Below are positions 1 to 11,070 of a stretch of 64,000 bases of DNA, one piece after another. The notes below the pieces were generated by a model. The model ran no database searches. It had not been told where the DNA came from and was given only the letters and a program-made list of their open reading frames with translations. Positions within the stretch are counted from its first letter, which is position 1. Each line of letters opens with the position of its first letter. Source of the DNA: Micromonospora lupini. Its GTDB lineage: Bacteria > Actinomycetota > Actinomycetes > Mycobacteriales > Micromonosporaceae. The stretch covers positions 1,612,001 through 1,676,000 of the forward strand of contig NZ_JAPENL010000001.1 in NCBI RefSeq assembly GCF_026342015.1, in the 5' to 3' direction. A program made the position numbers and the translations under genes.

Positions 1-251
1 CCGGTCCCGATGTCCAGGAACTGCCGGACGCCACGCTGCGCCAGGAAGCGCACCGCGCGTTGCAGGAACATCCGGTTCTCCACGGCGGAGAGCCGGATGG
101 TGGGCATCGCGGCAGCGAGCGCGTCGCCGGACTCCCGGTCGGCGGCGAAGTTGTCCTTGCCACCCAACAGGTAGTTGTACCTGCGGGCCGGGTGCGCGAC
201 GGAGGTGTCGATCCGCTCGGCCGCCGAAAGGTCTGCACCGTGTGACGTCAT
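1..251 (-). CDS. SAM-dependent methyltransferase, DUF574 family (partial, runs off the left edge)
   Basis: Only the first 83 codons are in the window. Reading back from an ATG at 251 gives a protein with the stretch HPARRYNYLLGGKDNFAADR at about residues 20-39, the hallmark of the actinobacterial DUF574 (Methyltransf_19) family. FLDIGTG near the cut end is the beginning of the SAM-binding glycine motif. These are Rossmann-fold methyltransferases of mostly unknown substrate, common in Streptomyces and Micromonospora in many paralogues. It is followed upstream by the PaaX-like gene on the same strand, about 75 bp away. The family call is firm from the N-terminal signature; the substrate cannot be guessed. 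Confidence 0.85.
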   Translation of the reverse strand, partial: MTSHGADLSAAERIDTSVAHPARRYNYLLGGKDNFAADRESGDALAAAMPTIRLSAVENRMFLQRAVRFLAQRGVRQFLDIGT

Positions 252-327
252 CCGGCCTCCCCAGCGCTGCGCGTTCTCCACAAGGTACACACCTCGCCGC
301 CGGTGGGCAGACCCCGCCGGCCACCGT

Positions 328-1341
328 TCAGGTCGCGCAGCTCTCGACCGCCGCCGACCCGCCGCCCCGGTCCGGAGCCGGTTCCGCATCGCGTACCCCG
401 GCCAGGAGGTCGGCGGTGGTGTGCGCCTGGATGCCGGGCTGCGTGCCGTCGGCGAACCGCGCGACGACCGACCGGACGTGGCGCGCGGCAGGTTCGGCGA
501 GGCCGTCGTAGACGGCCTCGAACAGGTCCCGCGCCGGTTGTCGGAGCCAGCCGGCCGGCAGCAGGTCGAGCGGCAACCGGGGATCGAGGGTGGGGAACCG
601 TCGGAAGGTGTCCATCACCTCGGTACGCGCCCGCACCGCCGCCGTGCCGTCGACGCCCCCGGATCGCAGCCTCGGCACCAGGGGCGTCCACAGTCGCAGG
701 AACTCCTCGTAGTGCCTACCGATCGCCTCGACGTCCCAGGCGTCGATGGGAGCGCGCTGGCCGATCACGTCGAGCGCGGCCTGTGGCCCGCGAAACACCG
801 TGACGGCGCCGAGGGTGAACCGGGCGAGCTGCGCCCTGCCCAGCGCGCTCAGTTCGTACGGCGAGATCCACAGCCCGTCGTACAACGGCGCGTACCCGAG
901 CCAGCGGAGTTGGCCACGCAGGGCCCGCCGCTGGGTGCTGCGATCCTGCGGCAGCGAGAAGGCGACGATCGTCCAGCATCCGTCCCACGCGGCGACCTCG
1001 GTGGTGGCGGCCAGGATCCAACTGCCTCCGCTGGACAGGTTCGCGGCGGCGGCGCGGCTGATCCGGTAGGAGCTGCGCCGCCCCTCCCGGCTGCCCTCCA
1101 GCACGCCGCGACGGGCCAGGCGGCTGATCGCGGCACGCGCGCCGGCCGTGCTCACCCCGGACTCGGCGAGCAGCGCGACGAGGGCGGCGGACGGGATCCA
1201 CGCGCGGTGCCGCAGGGTGTAGTCGGCCAGCAGGGTCACCGCGAGATCCTGCGGCGAGCTGCCTGCCTGCCGTCGGGGCAGCCGCGGCGCGTCGTCCCCG
1301 TCGTCGGGATAGATCTCCTCGATGGTGAAGGGGCTTGCCAC
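328..1341 (-). CDS. PaaX-family transcriptional regulator
   Basis: 337 aa, GTG start at 1341 with GGGAG about 7 nt upstream. Residues 30-95 form a winged helix (AVTLLADYTL, then STAGARAAISRLARRGVLE), which matches the PaaX N-terminal domain. The middle region (WTIVAFSLPQ, then RRALRGQLRWLGYAPLYDG) matches the PaaX central fold, and a C-terminal PaaX-C-like segment follows (LWTPLVPRL). Family members repress phenylacetate or other aromatic catabolic genes in response to CoA-thioesters, but no paa gene is nearby, so the target is unknown. It may share a transcript with the methyltransferase downstream. It is divergent from the secreted esterase at 1620, with a 278-bp gap. Family call is good; ligand unknown. 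Confidence 0.85.
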   Translation of the reverse strand: MASPFTIEEIYPDDGDDAPRLPRRQAGSSPQDLAVTLLADYTLRHRAWIPSAALVALLAESGVSTAGARAAISRLARRGVLEGSREGRRSSYRISRAAAANLSSGGSWILAATTEVAAWDGCWTIVAFSLPQDRSTQRRALRGQLRWLGYAPLYDGLWISPYELSALGRAQLARFTLGAVTVFRGPQAALDVIGQRAPIDAWDVEAIGRHYEEFLRLWTPLVPRLRSGGVDGTAAVRARTEVMDTFRRFPTLDPRLPLDLLPAGWLRQPARDLFEAVYDGLAEPAARHVRSVVARFADGTQPGIQAHTTADLLAGVRDAEPAPDRGGGSAAVESCAT

Positions 1342-1449
1342 GGGCGCTCCCGGCTCGGCTCAGGGACGGTCCACCGACTGTAGACGGCCTGCCTGGCCGC
1401 CGGGCCCGTCGCGGTGGGCACCACCGAGCCAGGAATTGAGGTACGTCGA

Positions 1450-1480
1450 TTGACACTTGGGCGACCGCGAGGAACACTAT
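1450..1480 (+). promoter_or_regulatory. weak promoter candidate upstream of the esterase
   Basis: TTGACA at 1450-1455 is followed 19 nt later by CACTAT at 1475-1480. The spacing is long, so this is only a candidate for the esterase gene starting at 1620, which would leave a leader of about 130 nt. Confidence 0.25.
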
Positions 1481-1619
1481 CTGCTACGCGACGCCGTACG
1501 AGCCGGGCAAGGGCGAGCACACGTAGTGGGCGAGGCGCGATCACCACGGGAGTCGGGCGTACCCGTGACCGCCGCGCGACCACACGCAACCCGCACAGGT
1601 GATCGAAGGAGTCGTCCCC

Positions 1620-3029
1620 GTGAAGATCCGAAGGAAACTGCTGCTCGGCCTGGTCACGTCGCTGGCGGCGGCCGCCCTGGTGGCACCCACGCTCCAGCCC
1701 GCGTACGCCGCGTCGCTCACCGAGGTGACAGCCTTCGGCGACAACCCGGGCCGGATGCGCATGCACGTCTACGTGCCCGACACCCGCCCGACCAGGCCCG
1801 CGGTCGTGGTGGCCATGCACGGCTGTGGAGGGTCGGGCCCCGGCTTCTACTCCGGCAGCGAGTTCGCCGCCCAGGCCGACAGGTACGGATTCATCGTCAT
1901 CTACCCGAGCGCGACCCAGCAGGCCGGATTCGGCAACTGCTTCGACACCTGGTCGGATGCCGCCAAGCGCCGTGGTGGCGGCAGCGACCCGGTGTCGATC
2001 ATCTCGATGGTCCGCTACGCGCAGCAGCAGTACGGCGCCGACCCCGACCGGGTGTACGCCACCGGCAGCTCCTCCGGCGGCATGATGACCAACCACATGC
2101 TGGCCCTCTACCCCGACGTGTTCAAGGCCGGCGCGGCGTTCATGGGAGTCCCCTACAACTGCTTCGCCAACGCGGCGGACTACCCACCCACGAGCAGCCA
2201 GTGCACCGGCGGGAACATGAACAGGACCCCGCAGCAGTGGGGTGACGCGGTCCGCCAGGCCTACCCCGGCTACTCCGGACCCCGCCCGCGCGTGCAGTTG
2301 TGGCACGGCACCAGCGACACCCTCGTGCCGTACTCGCTGCTTCAGGAGACGATCGAGCAGTGGACAGACGTGTTCGGGCTCAGCCAGACACCCACCTCCA
2401 CCGACACGCCGCAGACCAACTGGAACCGACGGCGGTACGCGGACGCGAACGGGACCGTCCAGGTCGAGGCGTACAGCATCCAGGGCGCCGGGCACAGCCT
2501 GCCCGCCGGCGGCATGGCTGCCGCCGCGGTCGCCTTCTTCGGCCTGACCGCGCCGCCCGCGACCTCCAGCCCGACCGCGACGCCCAGCCCGACCGCGACG
2601 CCCAGCCCGACCACGACACCCAGCCCGACCCTGACACCCAGCCCGACCACGACACCCAGCCCGACCACGACACCCAGCCCGACCGTCACGCCCACGCCGC
2701 CGCCGGGGTCCGGCGCGTGCCGGGTGAGCGCCGCCATCAACGCCTGGAACACCGGCCTGACCGAGAACATCACCATCACCAACACTGGTACCGGCGCCGT
2801 CAACGGCTGGTCGCTCGTCTTCACCCTGCCGGGTGGGCAGAGCATCACCTCGGGCTGGAACGCCTCCTACTCCCCCGCGTCGGGGCAGGTGACGGCCAGG
2901 AACGTCGCCTACAACGCCAGCATCGGACCGAACGGATCGGTAACCATCGGCTTCCAGGCCACGCACACCGGCAACACCGCCCGGCCGGGTTCGTTCACCC
3001 TCAACGGGGCGGCCTGCACGATCGCCTGA
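1620..3029 (+). CDS. secreted CE1/PHB-depolymerase-like esterase with C-terminal CBM2
   Basis: 469 aa. I chose GTG at 1620 because GAAGGAG lies at 1605-1611; an ATG at 1599 has no such site. Signal peptide about residues 1-30 (KIRRKLLLGLV to AYA). The catalytic domain is of the esterase PHB depolymerase / CE1 type: oxyanion loop MHGCGGSG, nucleophile Ser151 in GSSSG, acid Asp in HGTSDTLVPY and His in GAGHSLP. A Pro-Thr-Ser linker of repeated TPSPT units leads to a C-terminal CBM2 (CRVSAAINAWNTG to NGAACTIA), which binds cellulose or xylan. Likely an acetylxylan or feruloyl esterase acting outside the cell; PHB depolymerase is the alternative, but the CBM2 favours plant polymer. A hairpin follows the stop. 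Confidence 0.88.
   Translation: MKIRRKLLLGLVTSLAAAALVAPTLQPAYAASLTEVTAFGDNPGRMRMHVYVPDTRPTRPAVVVAMHGCGGSGPGFYSGSEFAAQADRYGFIVIYPSATQQAGFGNCFDTWSDAAKRRGGGSDPVSIISMVRYAQQQYGADPDRVYATGSSSGGMMTNHMLALYPDVFKAGAAFMGVPYNCFANAADYPPTSSQCTGGNMNRTPQQWGDAVRQAYPGYSGPRPRVQLWHGTSDTLVPYSLLQETIEQWTDVFGLSQTPTSTDTPQTNWNRRRYADANGTVQVEAYSIQGAGHSLPAGGMAAAAVAFFGLTAPPATSSPTATPSPTATPSPTTTPSPTLTPSPTTTPSPTTTPSPTVTPTPPPGSGACRVSAAINAWNTGLTENITITNTGTGAVNGWSLVFTLPGGQSITSGWNASYSPASGQVTARNVAYNASIGPNGSVTIGFQATHTGNTARPGSFTLNGAACTIA
2566..2703 (+). repeat. short tandem repeats coding the Pro-Thr linker
   Basis: About seven 18-bp units of the kind CGCCCAGCCCGACCNCGA encode the TPSPT linker between the esterase domain and CBM2. 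Such repeats expand or contract in frame and change only linker length. Confidence 0.8.
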
Positions 3030-3077
3030 CCGCGACCGGCCCAGGACTGCAACCCGTCCACGGGCCGGACAGATCGG

Positions 3078-3111
3078 GCCGGCCTCGTCGCGCGGCGACG
3101 ACGAGGCCGGC
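3078..3111 (+). terminator. hairpin after the esterase gene
   Basis: GCCGGCCTCGTCG (3078-3090) pairs perfectly with CGACGAGGCCGGC (3099-3111) around an 8-nt loop, about 50 nt past the stop. No T-run follows, as is usual in this genome. It also faces the end of the reductase gene at 3178. Confidence 0.7.
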
Positions 3112-3177
3112 TCCGGCCAGGCGGCCGGCGAGGTGTGCTTCCGTGGGAGGCACGCCGTCGCCGCGCGGCGGTATCGC

Positions 3178-3792
3178 CTAGTTACCCGCGGACAGCTGCT
3201 CCTTGGCGTCGTCGTAGCCGGCTGCGCCTGGCGCGTCGGTCGGCGCGTAGATCACGCGGAGCACGCCCGTCGGGAAGACCTCGCTCGCCGTCACCCGCAG
3301 GTGGTACGGCGTGTCGCCGTCGTCGAACAGCCGGCGGCCCTTACGCGCCGCCACCGGGTGCACCAGCAGACGCAGCTCGTCGACAAGCCCTGCGGCGAGG
3401 AGCTGCTGCACCACGGAGATCGACCCGGGGATGAGGATGCCCTTGATACCGGCGTCGGCCTTGAGCGCGGCGACGGCCGCCGGCAGATCGCCGTCGACGA
3501 CCTCCGAGTTGCGCCAGGAGAACTCCAGTGGTTGGCGGGAGACGACCACCTTGCGCACGTCACCGAGCTGCTTGGCGAACCCGGCGTCCTCGCCGCCCGC
3601 CGCCTCCCGGTCGGGCCAGGCGCCGGCGAAGCTGTCGTAGGTCACCCGGCCGATGAGCAGCACGTCGGAGGTGTCGTAGTCCTCGGTGACGGCGCGGCCC
3701 ATGTTGTCGTCGAAGTACGGGAAGTGCCAGTCGGGGTCGATCTCGGCCACGCCGTCGGCCGAGATGAACAGCGTGGAGATGACCTTCGCCAT
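3178..3792 (-). CDS. dihydrofolate reductase / RibD C-terminal family protein
   Basis: 204 aa, ATG at 3792 with AAGGAG 8 nt upstream. The order of motifs is that of the RibD_C/DHFR-like family: STLFISADGV at the N-terminus, DVLLIGRVTYDSF about residue 45, a VVVSRQP strand, and GILIPGSISVVQQLL near 120 followed by DELRLLVHPV. These proteins bind NADPH; most actinobacterial copies have no known substrate. A second, diverged family member is at 52072-52650 next to an ECF sigma factor. It lies alone between the esterase and katG. Confidence 0.85.
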   Translation of the reverse strand: MAKVISTLFISADGVAEIDPDWHFPYFDDNMGRAVTEDYDTSDVLLIGRVTYDSFAGAWPDREAAGGEDAGFAKQLGDVRKVVVSRQPLEFSWRNSEVVDGDLPAAVAALKADAGIKGILIPGSISVVQQLLAAGLVDELRLLVHPVAARKGRRLFDDGDTPYHLRVTASEVFPTGVLRVIYAPTDAPGAAGYDDAKEQLSAGN

Positions 3793-4012
3793 CGCGTGTG
3801 CTCCTTCACGTCAGGTGTTGTCGGCAGATAGACGGCCACAGCATCGCAAACTCGTCGGACACTCACCGGCCTCTCGAACCGCGCGCCGCCGACGGAACAC
3901 CACCGAACACGGCGGGATGCTGCGCGAGGTGGGCAACCGTGACCGCGCGGCCGAGGACAAGTTCCTGGCCCGGCATCACCGGGTCAGGACGCGCGTCCGG
4001 TGGCAGAACGCG

Positions 4013-4055
4013 GACGAGCCCCGGTCGATCGCTGACGGATCGGCCGGGGCTCGTC
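4013..4055 (-). terminator. hairpin after katG
   Basis: GACGAGCCCCGGTCGATC (4013-4030) pairs with GATCGGCCGGGGCTCGTC (4038-4055), 17 of 18 positions, 7-nt loop. It sits 13 nt beyond the katG stop. Confidence 0.75.
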
Positions 4056-4068
4056 GGTGAGCGCAGGG

Positions 4069-6834
<2,766 letters not shown>

Positions 6835-6906
6835 GTTTCATCCCTTCCGGCACGTCGGCGTGGCGGTGAACCCCCCTCCGGGCCCACTCTCCACAGCCAC
6901 CGACCC

Positions 6907-6930
6907 CCGAAAAGTCCTCGGAAATTTCGG
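6907..6930 (+). promoter_or_regulatory. inverted repeat CCGAAA-N12-TTTCGG, candidate xylanase operator
   Basis: CCGAAA (6907-6912) is repeated inverted at 6925-6930, and a nested GAAATTTC palindrome lies at 6921-6928. GAAA/TTTC inverted repeats are known upstream of Streptomyces xylanase genes; the match here is by eye only. Confidence 0.35.
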
Positions 6931-7057
6931 CGGTCCGCCATCGGGTCGAGATCGTGAGCGCGGGCATTGGTATGACGATGCCGAACTCCGATTAACTACT
7001 GACCTGGCTCGACACGCCCTCCCGGAGGCGGGGAGCAGAAGCGGTGTTGCCACCGCG

Positions 7058-7097
7058 TTTCCGGAAATTGTTGACAAGTCGACGACCGGGTTAATAC
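7058..7097 (+). promoter_or_regulatory. candidate xylanase promoter with a palindrome abutting the -35 box
   Basis: TTTCCGGAAA (7058-7067) is a perfect palindrome three bases before TTGACA (7071-7076). TAATAC (7092-7097) follows after 15 nt, a short but possible spacer. The leader to the ATG at 7233 would be about 130 nt. Confidence 0.45.
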
Positions 7098-7232
7098 GGT
7101 CGCCATCGACGACGCTCAATTGCCGTCACCACCAGCCACCACGGCCCACTCCTCCGGTCGTCGTGCAGGACGACCGGCCAACCACCACCACGCGGCACGA
7201 CGCCGTGGCCGTTTCGAGGAGGAACCACCCAC

Positions 7233-8273
7233 ATGACCGACACCAGCCACACCCCCACCAGGCCAGGGAGGCGCGGCCGCATCCGGTTGCTCCTGGGCGC
7301 CGCGTGCGCCGCCGTCCTGGCCGTCGCCGGCACGGTGACGGCGACGAACGCGTACGCCGAGGCCGACCGGACGCTCACCTCGAGCCTGACCGGCACGCAC
7401 AACGGCTACTACTTCTCCTTCTGGAAGGACGGCGGCAACGCCAGCATGACGCTGCGCGCCGACGGCCGGTACTCGAGCAGTTGGGACCGCAGCACCAACA
7501 ACTGGGTCGGCGGCAAGGGCTGGGCCACCGGCTCGCGGCGGACGGTCAGCTACTCGGCCAGCTACAACCCGGGCAACAACAACACCTACCTCGCCCTGTA
7601 CGGATGGACGCGCAACCCGCTCATCGAGTACTACGTGGTGGAGAACTTCGGCAGCTACAACCCGAGCAACGGCGCCCAGCGGATGGGCACGGTGACCACC
7701 GACGGCGGCACCTACGACATCCTCCGCAGCCTGCGGACCAACGCGCCATCGATCGACGGCAACCAGACGTTCTACCAGTACTGGAGCGTCCGCCAGCAGA
7801 AGCGTTCGAGTGGCACCATCACCACCGCCAACCACTTCGACGCCTGGGCCCGCGCCGGCCTGAACCTCGGCACCAACCACGCCTACCAGATCATGGCCAC
7901 CGAGGGCTACCAGAGCAGCGGCAGCTCCGACGTCACCGTCCGCGAGGGCAGCGGCGGCAACCCGACATCCGGGCCCACCTCCAACCCCACCACCGGCAAC
8001 CCCGGGACCGGCACCTGCAACGCGACGATCTCCGCCGGTCAGCAGTGGGGCGACCGCTTCAATCTCAACGTCGCGGTAAGCGGCACCAACAACTGGGTCG
8101 TCAGCCTCGGCCTCGGCGGCGGCCAGAGCATCCAGAACAGCTGGAACGCCTCCGTGAGCGGCACCAGCGGAACCGTCACCGCCAGGCCGAACGGCAACGG
8201 CAACAACTTCGGGATAACGGTCATGGCCAACGGCAACTGGAACTGGCCCACGATCAGCTGCGCCACCGGCTGA
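7233..8273 (+). CDS. secreted GH11 endo-beta-1,4-xylanase with C-terminal CBM2
   Basis: 346 aa, ATG at 7233 after GAGGAGGAA. Twin-arginine-like signal ([24 protein letters not shown]) ending near AYAEA, about residue 43. The GH11 jelly roll covers about 45-240: [11 protein letters not shown], the nucleophile Glu in [10 protein letters not shown] and the acid/base Glu in [11 protein letters not shown] Gly-Thr-Ser-Pro linker leads to a CBM2-type module ([15 protein letters not shown] to [10 protein letters not shown]) with several exposed Trp. It cuts the xylan backbone and works with the GH10, GH30 and esterase gene products of this window. A hairpin separates it from the convergent VOC gene. 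Confidence 0.96.
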   Translation: MTDTSHTPTRPGRRGRIRLLLGAACAAVLAVAGTVTATNAYAEADRTLTSSLTGTHNGYYFSFWKDGGNASMTLRADGRYSSSWDRSTNNWVGGKGWATGSRRTVSYSASYNPGNNNTYLALYGWTRNPLIEYYVVENFGSYNPSNGAQRMGTVTTDGGTYDILRSLRTNAPSIDGNQTFYQYWSVRQQKRSSGTITTANHFDAWARAGLNLGTNHAYQIMATEGYQSSGSSDVTVREGSGGNPTSGPTSNPTTGNPGTGTCNATISAGQQWGDRFNLNVAVSGTNNWVVSLGLGGGQSIQNSWNASVSGTSGTVTARPNGNGNNFGITVMANGNWNWPTISCATG

Positions 8274-8296
8274 TCCCGACCGACTCCGCACACACA

Positions 8297-8335
8297 GGCA
8301 CCCGGCCCCGCCGCCACGCGACGGGGCCGGGTGCC
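8297..8335. terminator. bidirectional hairpin between xylanase and VOC genes
   Basis: GGCACCCGGCCCCG (8297-8310) pairs perfectly with CGGGGCCGGGTGCC (8322-8335), 11-nt loop, between two convergent stops. Confidence 0.8.
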
Positions 8336-8375
8336 GCGCCGGCCCGATCCGGCCCGCGGTGCGACTCCGCCGGCA

Positions 8376-8795
8376 CTACAGGCCCTGTCCGATCTCCACC
8401 AGATAGCCGTCCGGATCGCGGAGGTAACAGCGGATCTCCGTGCCGTGGTCCTTCGGCTCGGTGAGGAAATCCGCGCCACGGGCCTTCCACTCGGTGTAGA
8501 GCGCGCGGATGTCCCGGACCCGGACGTTCATCGCGCAGCTCAGGGTGTTGGAGTCGGCCGGGGCCTTGGCCTGGACCGTCGGCTTGTCGTCAGTCGGGCC
8601 ACCCTCGACGTTGATGATGATGTAGCTGTTGAAGAACCTCATGATCAACGGGTTCGCGTCGTGAACGCACGTCGCCCCGAACACGCGCTCGTAGTACTCC
8701 CGCGACCGATCGATGTCACGGACGATGAGCAGCGTCGCCAGGAACATGCCGTCTTCGGGCTGGAAATAGTCGGGAGCCGGGTTGGCCAGGGTCAT
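8376..8795 (-). CDS. VOC (glyoxalase/bleomycin-resistance/dioxygenase) family protein
   Basis: 139 aa. I start it at ATG 8795, with GAGGTGG close upstream; the open frame continues further back but loses homology. The fold shows the two VOC halves: FLATLLIVRDIDRSREYYERVFG at the start and IRALYTEWKARGADFLTEP to CYLRDPDGYLVEIGQ at the end. The terminal Glu of YLVEIGQ is the usual metal ligand, but an N-terminal His ligand is not obvious, so it may be a binding protein and not an enzyme. It follows the multicopper oxidase operon on the same strand by about 85 bp. Substrate unknown. Confidence 0.85.
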   Translation of the reverse strand: MTLANPAPDYFQPEDGMFLATLLIVRDIDRSREYYERVFGATCVHDANPLIMRFFNSYIIINVEGGPTDDKPTVQAKAPADSNTLSCAMNVRVRDIRALYTEWKARGADFLTEPKDHGTEIRCYLRDPDGYLVEIGQGL

Positions 8796-8881
8796 AACCA
8801 CCTCTTCGTCGCCTGCCTCTGCTGTACGGGCGCGACGGGTTCCCGCCAGGGTCGGGCCGAAACCGGCAACGGCGCGGGAGA

Positions 8882-10621
8882 TCACGAGTACATCAGGTGC
8901 AGCGTCATCCCGGCGTCGGCGTGCCCCAGATTGTGGCAGTGGTTCGCCCACATCCCCGGGTTGTCGGCCCGGAACGCCACCTCCCACACCTCCCCCGGAC
9001 GGACGTCGAACGAGTCCAGCCACAACGGACTACCGACCGCCGCCCTCCGAGTGCGGGACAACACGAGAACGTGGTGGCCGTGCAGATGCCACGGGTGCAC
9101 GGTCTGCGACCTGTTGACGATCGTGAACCGGACGACGTCGCCTCGGCGGACGACCTGCGGCGGGATGTCCGGATCGGCCGCGCCGTTCACTGTGTGGGCG
9201 TAGCGCGGGAGCAGTCCGTGCAGGTCGAGGCCACGGTCGAGGACGAGGGTGAACTCCCTGTCGAACCGGGTCCACGGCGCCGGCGCCGGCGCACCGTAGG
9301 TGAACGGGTCCAGGACGGGCCACCCGCCCGTCGCCGTCGACACCTCACCGGTGGAGTAGACAGTCCGTCCGTCGACGAACAGGGCCACCGGCGTGGCCGG
9401 CGCGGTGAACACCAGGTCGTAGCGGCCCCCGGCCGGGATCAGCACGGCGGTGTCCGCGAGCGGCGTCGGACCCCGCAGGTCGACGCCGTCGATCGCGGCG
9501 ACCTGGAAGGCGGTCCCGGCCAGGGCGTAACGGTGCGTCGTGTTGTCGGTGTTGATCAGGCGCAGCCGTACCGGTACGCCGGCCTCGACCCGCTCCGCTC
9601 TCGCCGCGGGCAGCGGACGACCCGCCAGGGTGTGCACAGGCACTGTGACGTCGACGCCGGTCGGCGGCCCCGGGCGCACGACCAGGACGCCGTAGAGGCC
9701 CATCCGCACACCGACGTCGGACACCGCGTGGGTGTGGTACCAGTACGTCCCGGCCTGATCGGCACGGAACCGGTAGACGAACTCCTGGCCGGGCAGCACC
9801 GCCGCCTGCGTCACCCCGGGTACGCCGTCCTGGCTGTTCGGCACGTCGTACCCGTGCCAGTGCACTGTGACGCCCCGCCCGATGTCCCGGTTGCGCAACG
9901 TCACCTCCACGACGTCGCCGACGGTGGCGGTCAGCTCCGGCCCGGGCACCTGGGCGTTGAACGCCCACGCCGCGACGTCACGGCCCGCCGCGCGCACCGT
10001 GGCGGTCCCGGCCGTCAGGGTGAACCGCCGGGTGGGTTCGTCGGAGGTCCGGACCTGCGGATAGCCATGATCGTGCGGTACGGCGGGCGCGGCGCCCGGG
10101 GCGACTGCCAGCCCGGTCCCGGCCAGCAGCGCCGCGACAGTCACCACGACTGCCGCCCGGGACGCCGTCCGGGACGGCCGGGCGTCGAGGAAGCGCCACG
10201 AGACAGCCGTCGCCGCGCCGACCCCGGCGACTGCGAGCAGCCCCACCGACGCCGACGCCGGATAGCCGTGCAGGATCGTCACCAGCAGGGCGCCGCTCAC
10301 GGCGTACCCGGCGAAGAGGAGCGGGACCGCGACGGGCCGGCCGTCGCCCGCGGCCCGCAGCAGCCACGGCCCGGCGACGACCACCGCCGCGAGCGACAGG
10401 GGTCCGGCGATGAGGACCTTCTCGGCGGCGAACCACCAGCCGGCGCGGGCGAGCGCCACCACCGTGATCGCGCGGCCGACCGTGGCGAGCAGCGCGACGG
10501 CGGCCAGCCCGCGTGCGAGTGGACGCCGCCGGGCGGCCGCCGCCGCGCCGCCGCCCAGCCATCCGCCGGCGGCGAGGACCGTGAGCACGAGGTCCGCCAC
10601 GAGCAGCGAGCCGGTCGTCAT
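8882..10621 (-). CDS. multicopper oxidase with an N-terminal six-helix membrane domain
   Basis: 579 aa. Residues 1-175 hold about six transmembrane helices, then a nitrite-reductase/laccase-like copper oxidase of two or three cupredoxin domains. The copper ligands are all visible: HWHG, HTH in YWYHTHAVSD, HPWHLHGH and HCHNLGHADAGM (His-Cys-His with the axial Met). It should oxidise a substrate at the outer face of the membrane with O2 as acceptor; Cu(I), phenols or Mn(II) are possible. The start overlaps the stop of the preceding small membrane protein by 4 bp, so the two are translationally coupled. The membrane domain fused to the oxidase is unusual compared with ordinary secreted laccases. 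Confidence 0.92.
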   Translation of the reverse strand: MTTGSLLVADLVLTVLAAGGWLGGGAAAAARRRPLARGLAAVALLATVGRAITVVALARAGWWFAAEKVLIAGPLSLAAVVVAGPWLLRAAGDGRPVAVPLLFAGYAVSGALLVTILHGYPASASVGLLAVAGVGAATAVSWRFLDARPSRTASRAAVVVTVAALLAGTGLAVAPGAAPAVPHDHGYPQVRTSDEPTRRFTLTAGTATVRAAGRDVAAWAFNAQVPGPELTATVGDVVEVTLRNRDIGRGVTVHWHGYDVPNSQDGVPGVTQAAVLPGQEFVYRFRADQAGTYWYHTHAVSDVGVRMGLYGVLVVRPGPPTGVDVTVPVHTLAGRPLPAARAERVEAGVPVRLRLINTDNTTHRYALAGTAFQVAAIDGVDLRGPTPLADTAVLIPAGGRYDLVFTAPATPVALFVDGRTVYSTGEVSTATGGWPVLDPFTYGAPAPAPWTRFDREFTLVLDRGLDLHGLLPRYAHTVNGAADPDIPPQVVRRGDVVRFTIVNRSQTVHPWHLHGHHVLVLSRTRRAAVGSPLWLDSFDVRPGEVWEVAFRADNPGMWANHCHNLGHADAGMTLHLMYS

Positions 10622-11070
10622 GCCGGCTCCCCCTCCCGGACGGCCTCGCGGGTGTGGCCCACCGGCGCCGGGCCGCCCAGCCTCCGCGCTGCCCGAAGGA
10701 CGCCGACCACGACGTGCACCGCGACGATGCCGTTGAGCGCGTGCAACCCGCCGAGGATCAGGCCGAACGCGGTGCTGACTCCGGCGGCGTCGGTGGAGGC
10801 GTTGGCGAGCATGGCGAGCAGCGCCTGCACGACGACGAGGCCGAGCGGCAGGACCGCCAGTCCGACGAGCCGGCCGGGCGCCTTCGCCAGCGCGGCGAAC
10901 AGGGCGGTGAGCAGGGTGAGGACGGGGATGACGGCCATGCCGTTGACGCTGTGCAGGGCGTAGGCGCCGTCGCCCCCGGGCTTCGTGAACCCGCCCACGG
11001 CGGCGAAGACGAACTGGAGGGCGAACGCGGCGAGCAGCAGGGAGGCGCTGACGACGAATGCCTTACGCAT
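10618..11070 (-). CDS. small four-helix membrane protein (DUF6220-like)
   Basis: 150 aa with four predicted transmembrane helices (about 5-27, 45-64, 70-90, 100-125). Conserved-looking features are ALHSVNGMAVIPVLTLLTAL in helix 2 and LHALNGIVAVHVVVG in helix 4, two histidines set in similar His-x2-Asn-Gly contexts (HSVNG, HALNG). This repeated His-Asn-Gly pattern resembles the DUF6220 family and could bind haem or a metal, which is inference. It overlaps the AhpD-like gene by 8 bp and the multicopper oxidase by 4 bp, so all three are one operon and the protein probably partners the oxidase in the membrane. Confidence 0.75.
   Translation of the reverse strand: MRKAFVVSASLLLAAFALQFVFAAVGGFTKPGGDGAYALHSVNGMAVIPVLTLLTALFAALAKAPGRLVGLAVLPLGLVVVQALLAMLANASTDAAGVSTAFGLILGGLHALNGIVAVHVVVGVLRAARRLGGPAPVGHTREAVREGEPA

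Larger units (their letters stand above)
6835..7232 (+). other. intergenic region between furA and the xylanase gene
   Basis: About 400 bp without a convincing gene. It carries palindromes (6907-6930 and 7058-7067) and a TTGACA/TAATAC pair, reported separately, all of which fit control of the xylanase gene. Confidence 0.6.

Noticed and set aside
2566..2703. CRISPR-like or VNTR array
   Set aside because: The 18-bp units have no spacers and encode an ordinary Pro-Thr linker.
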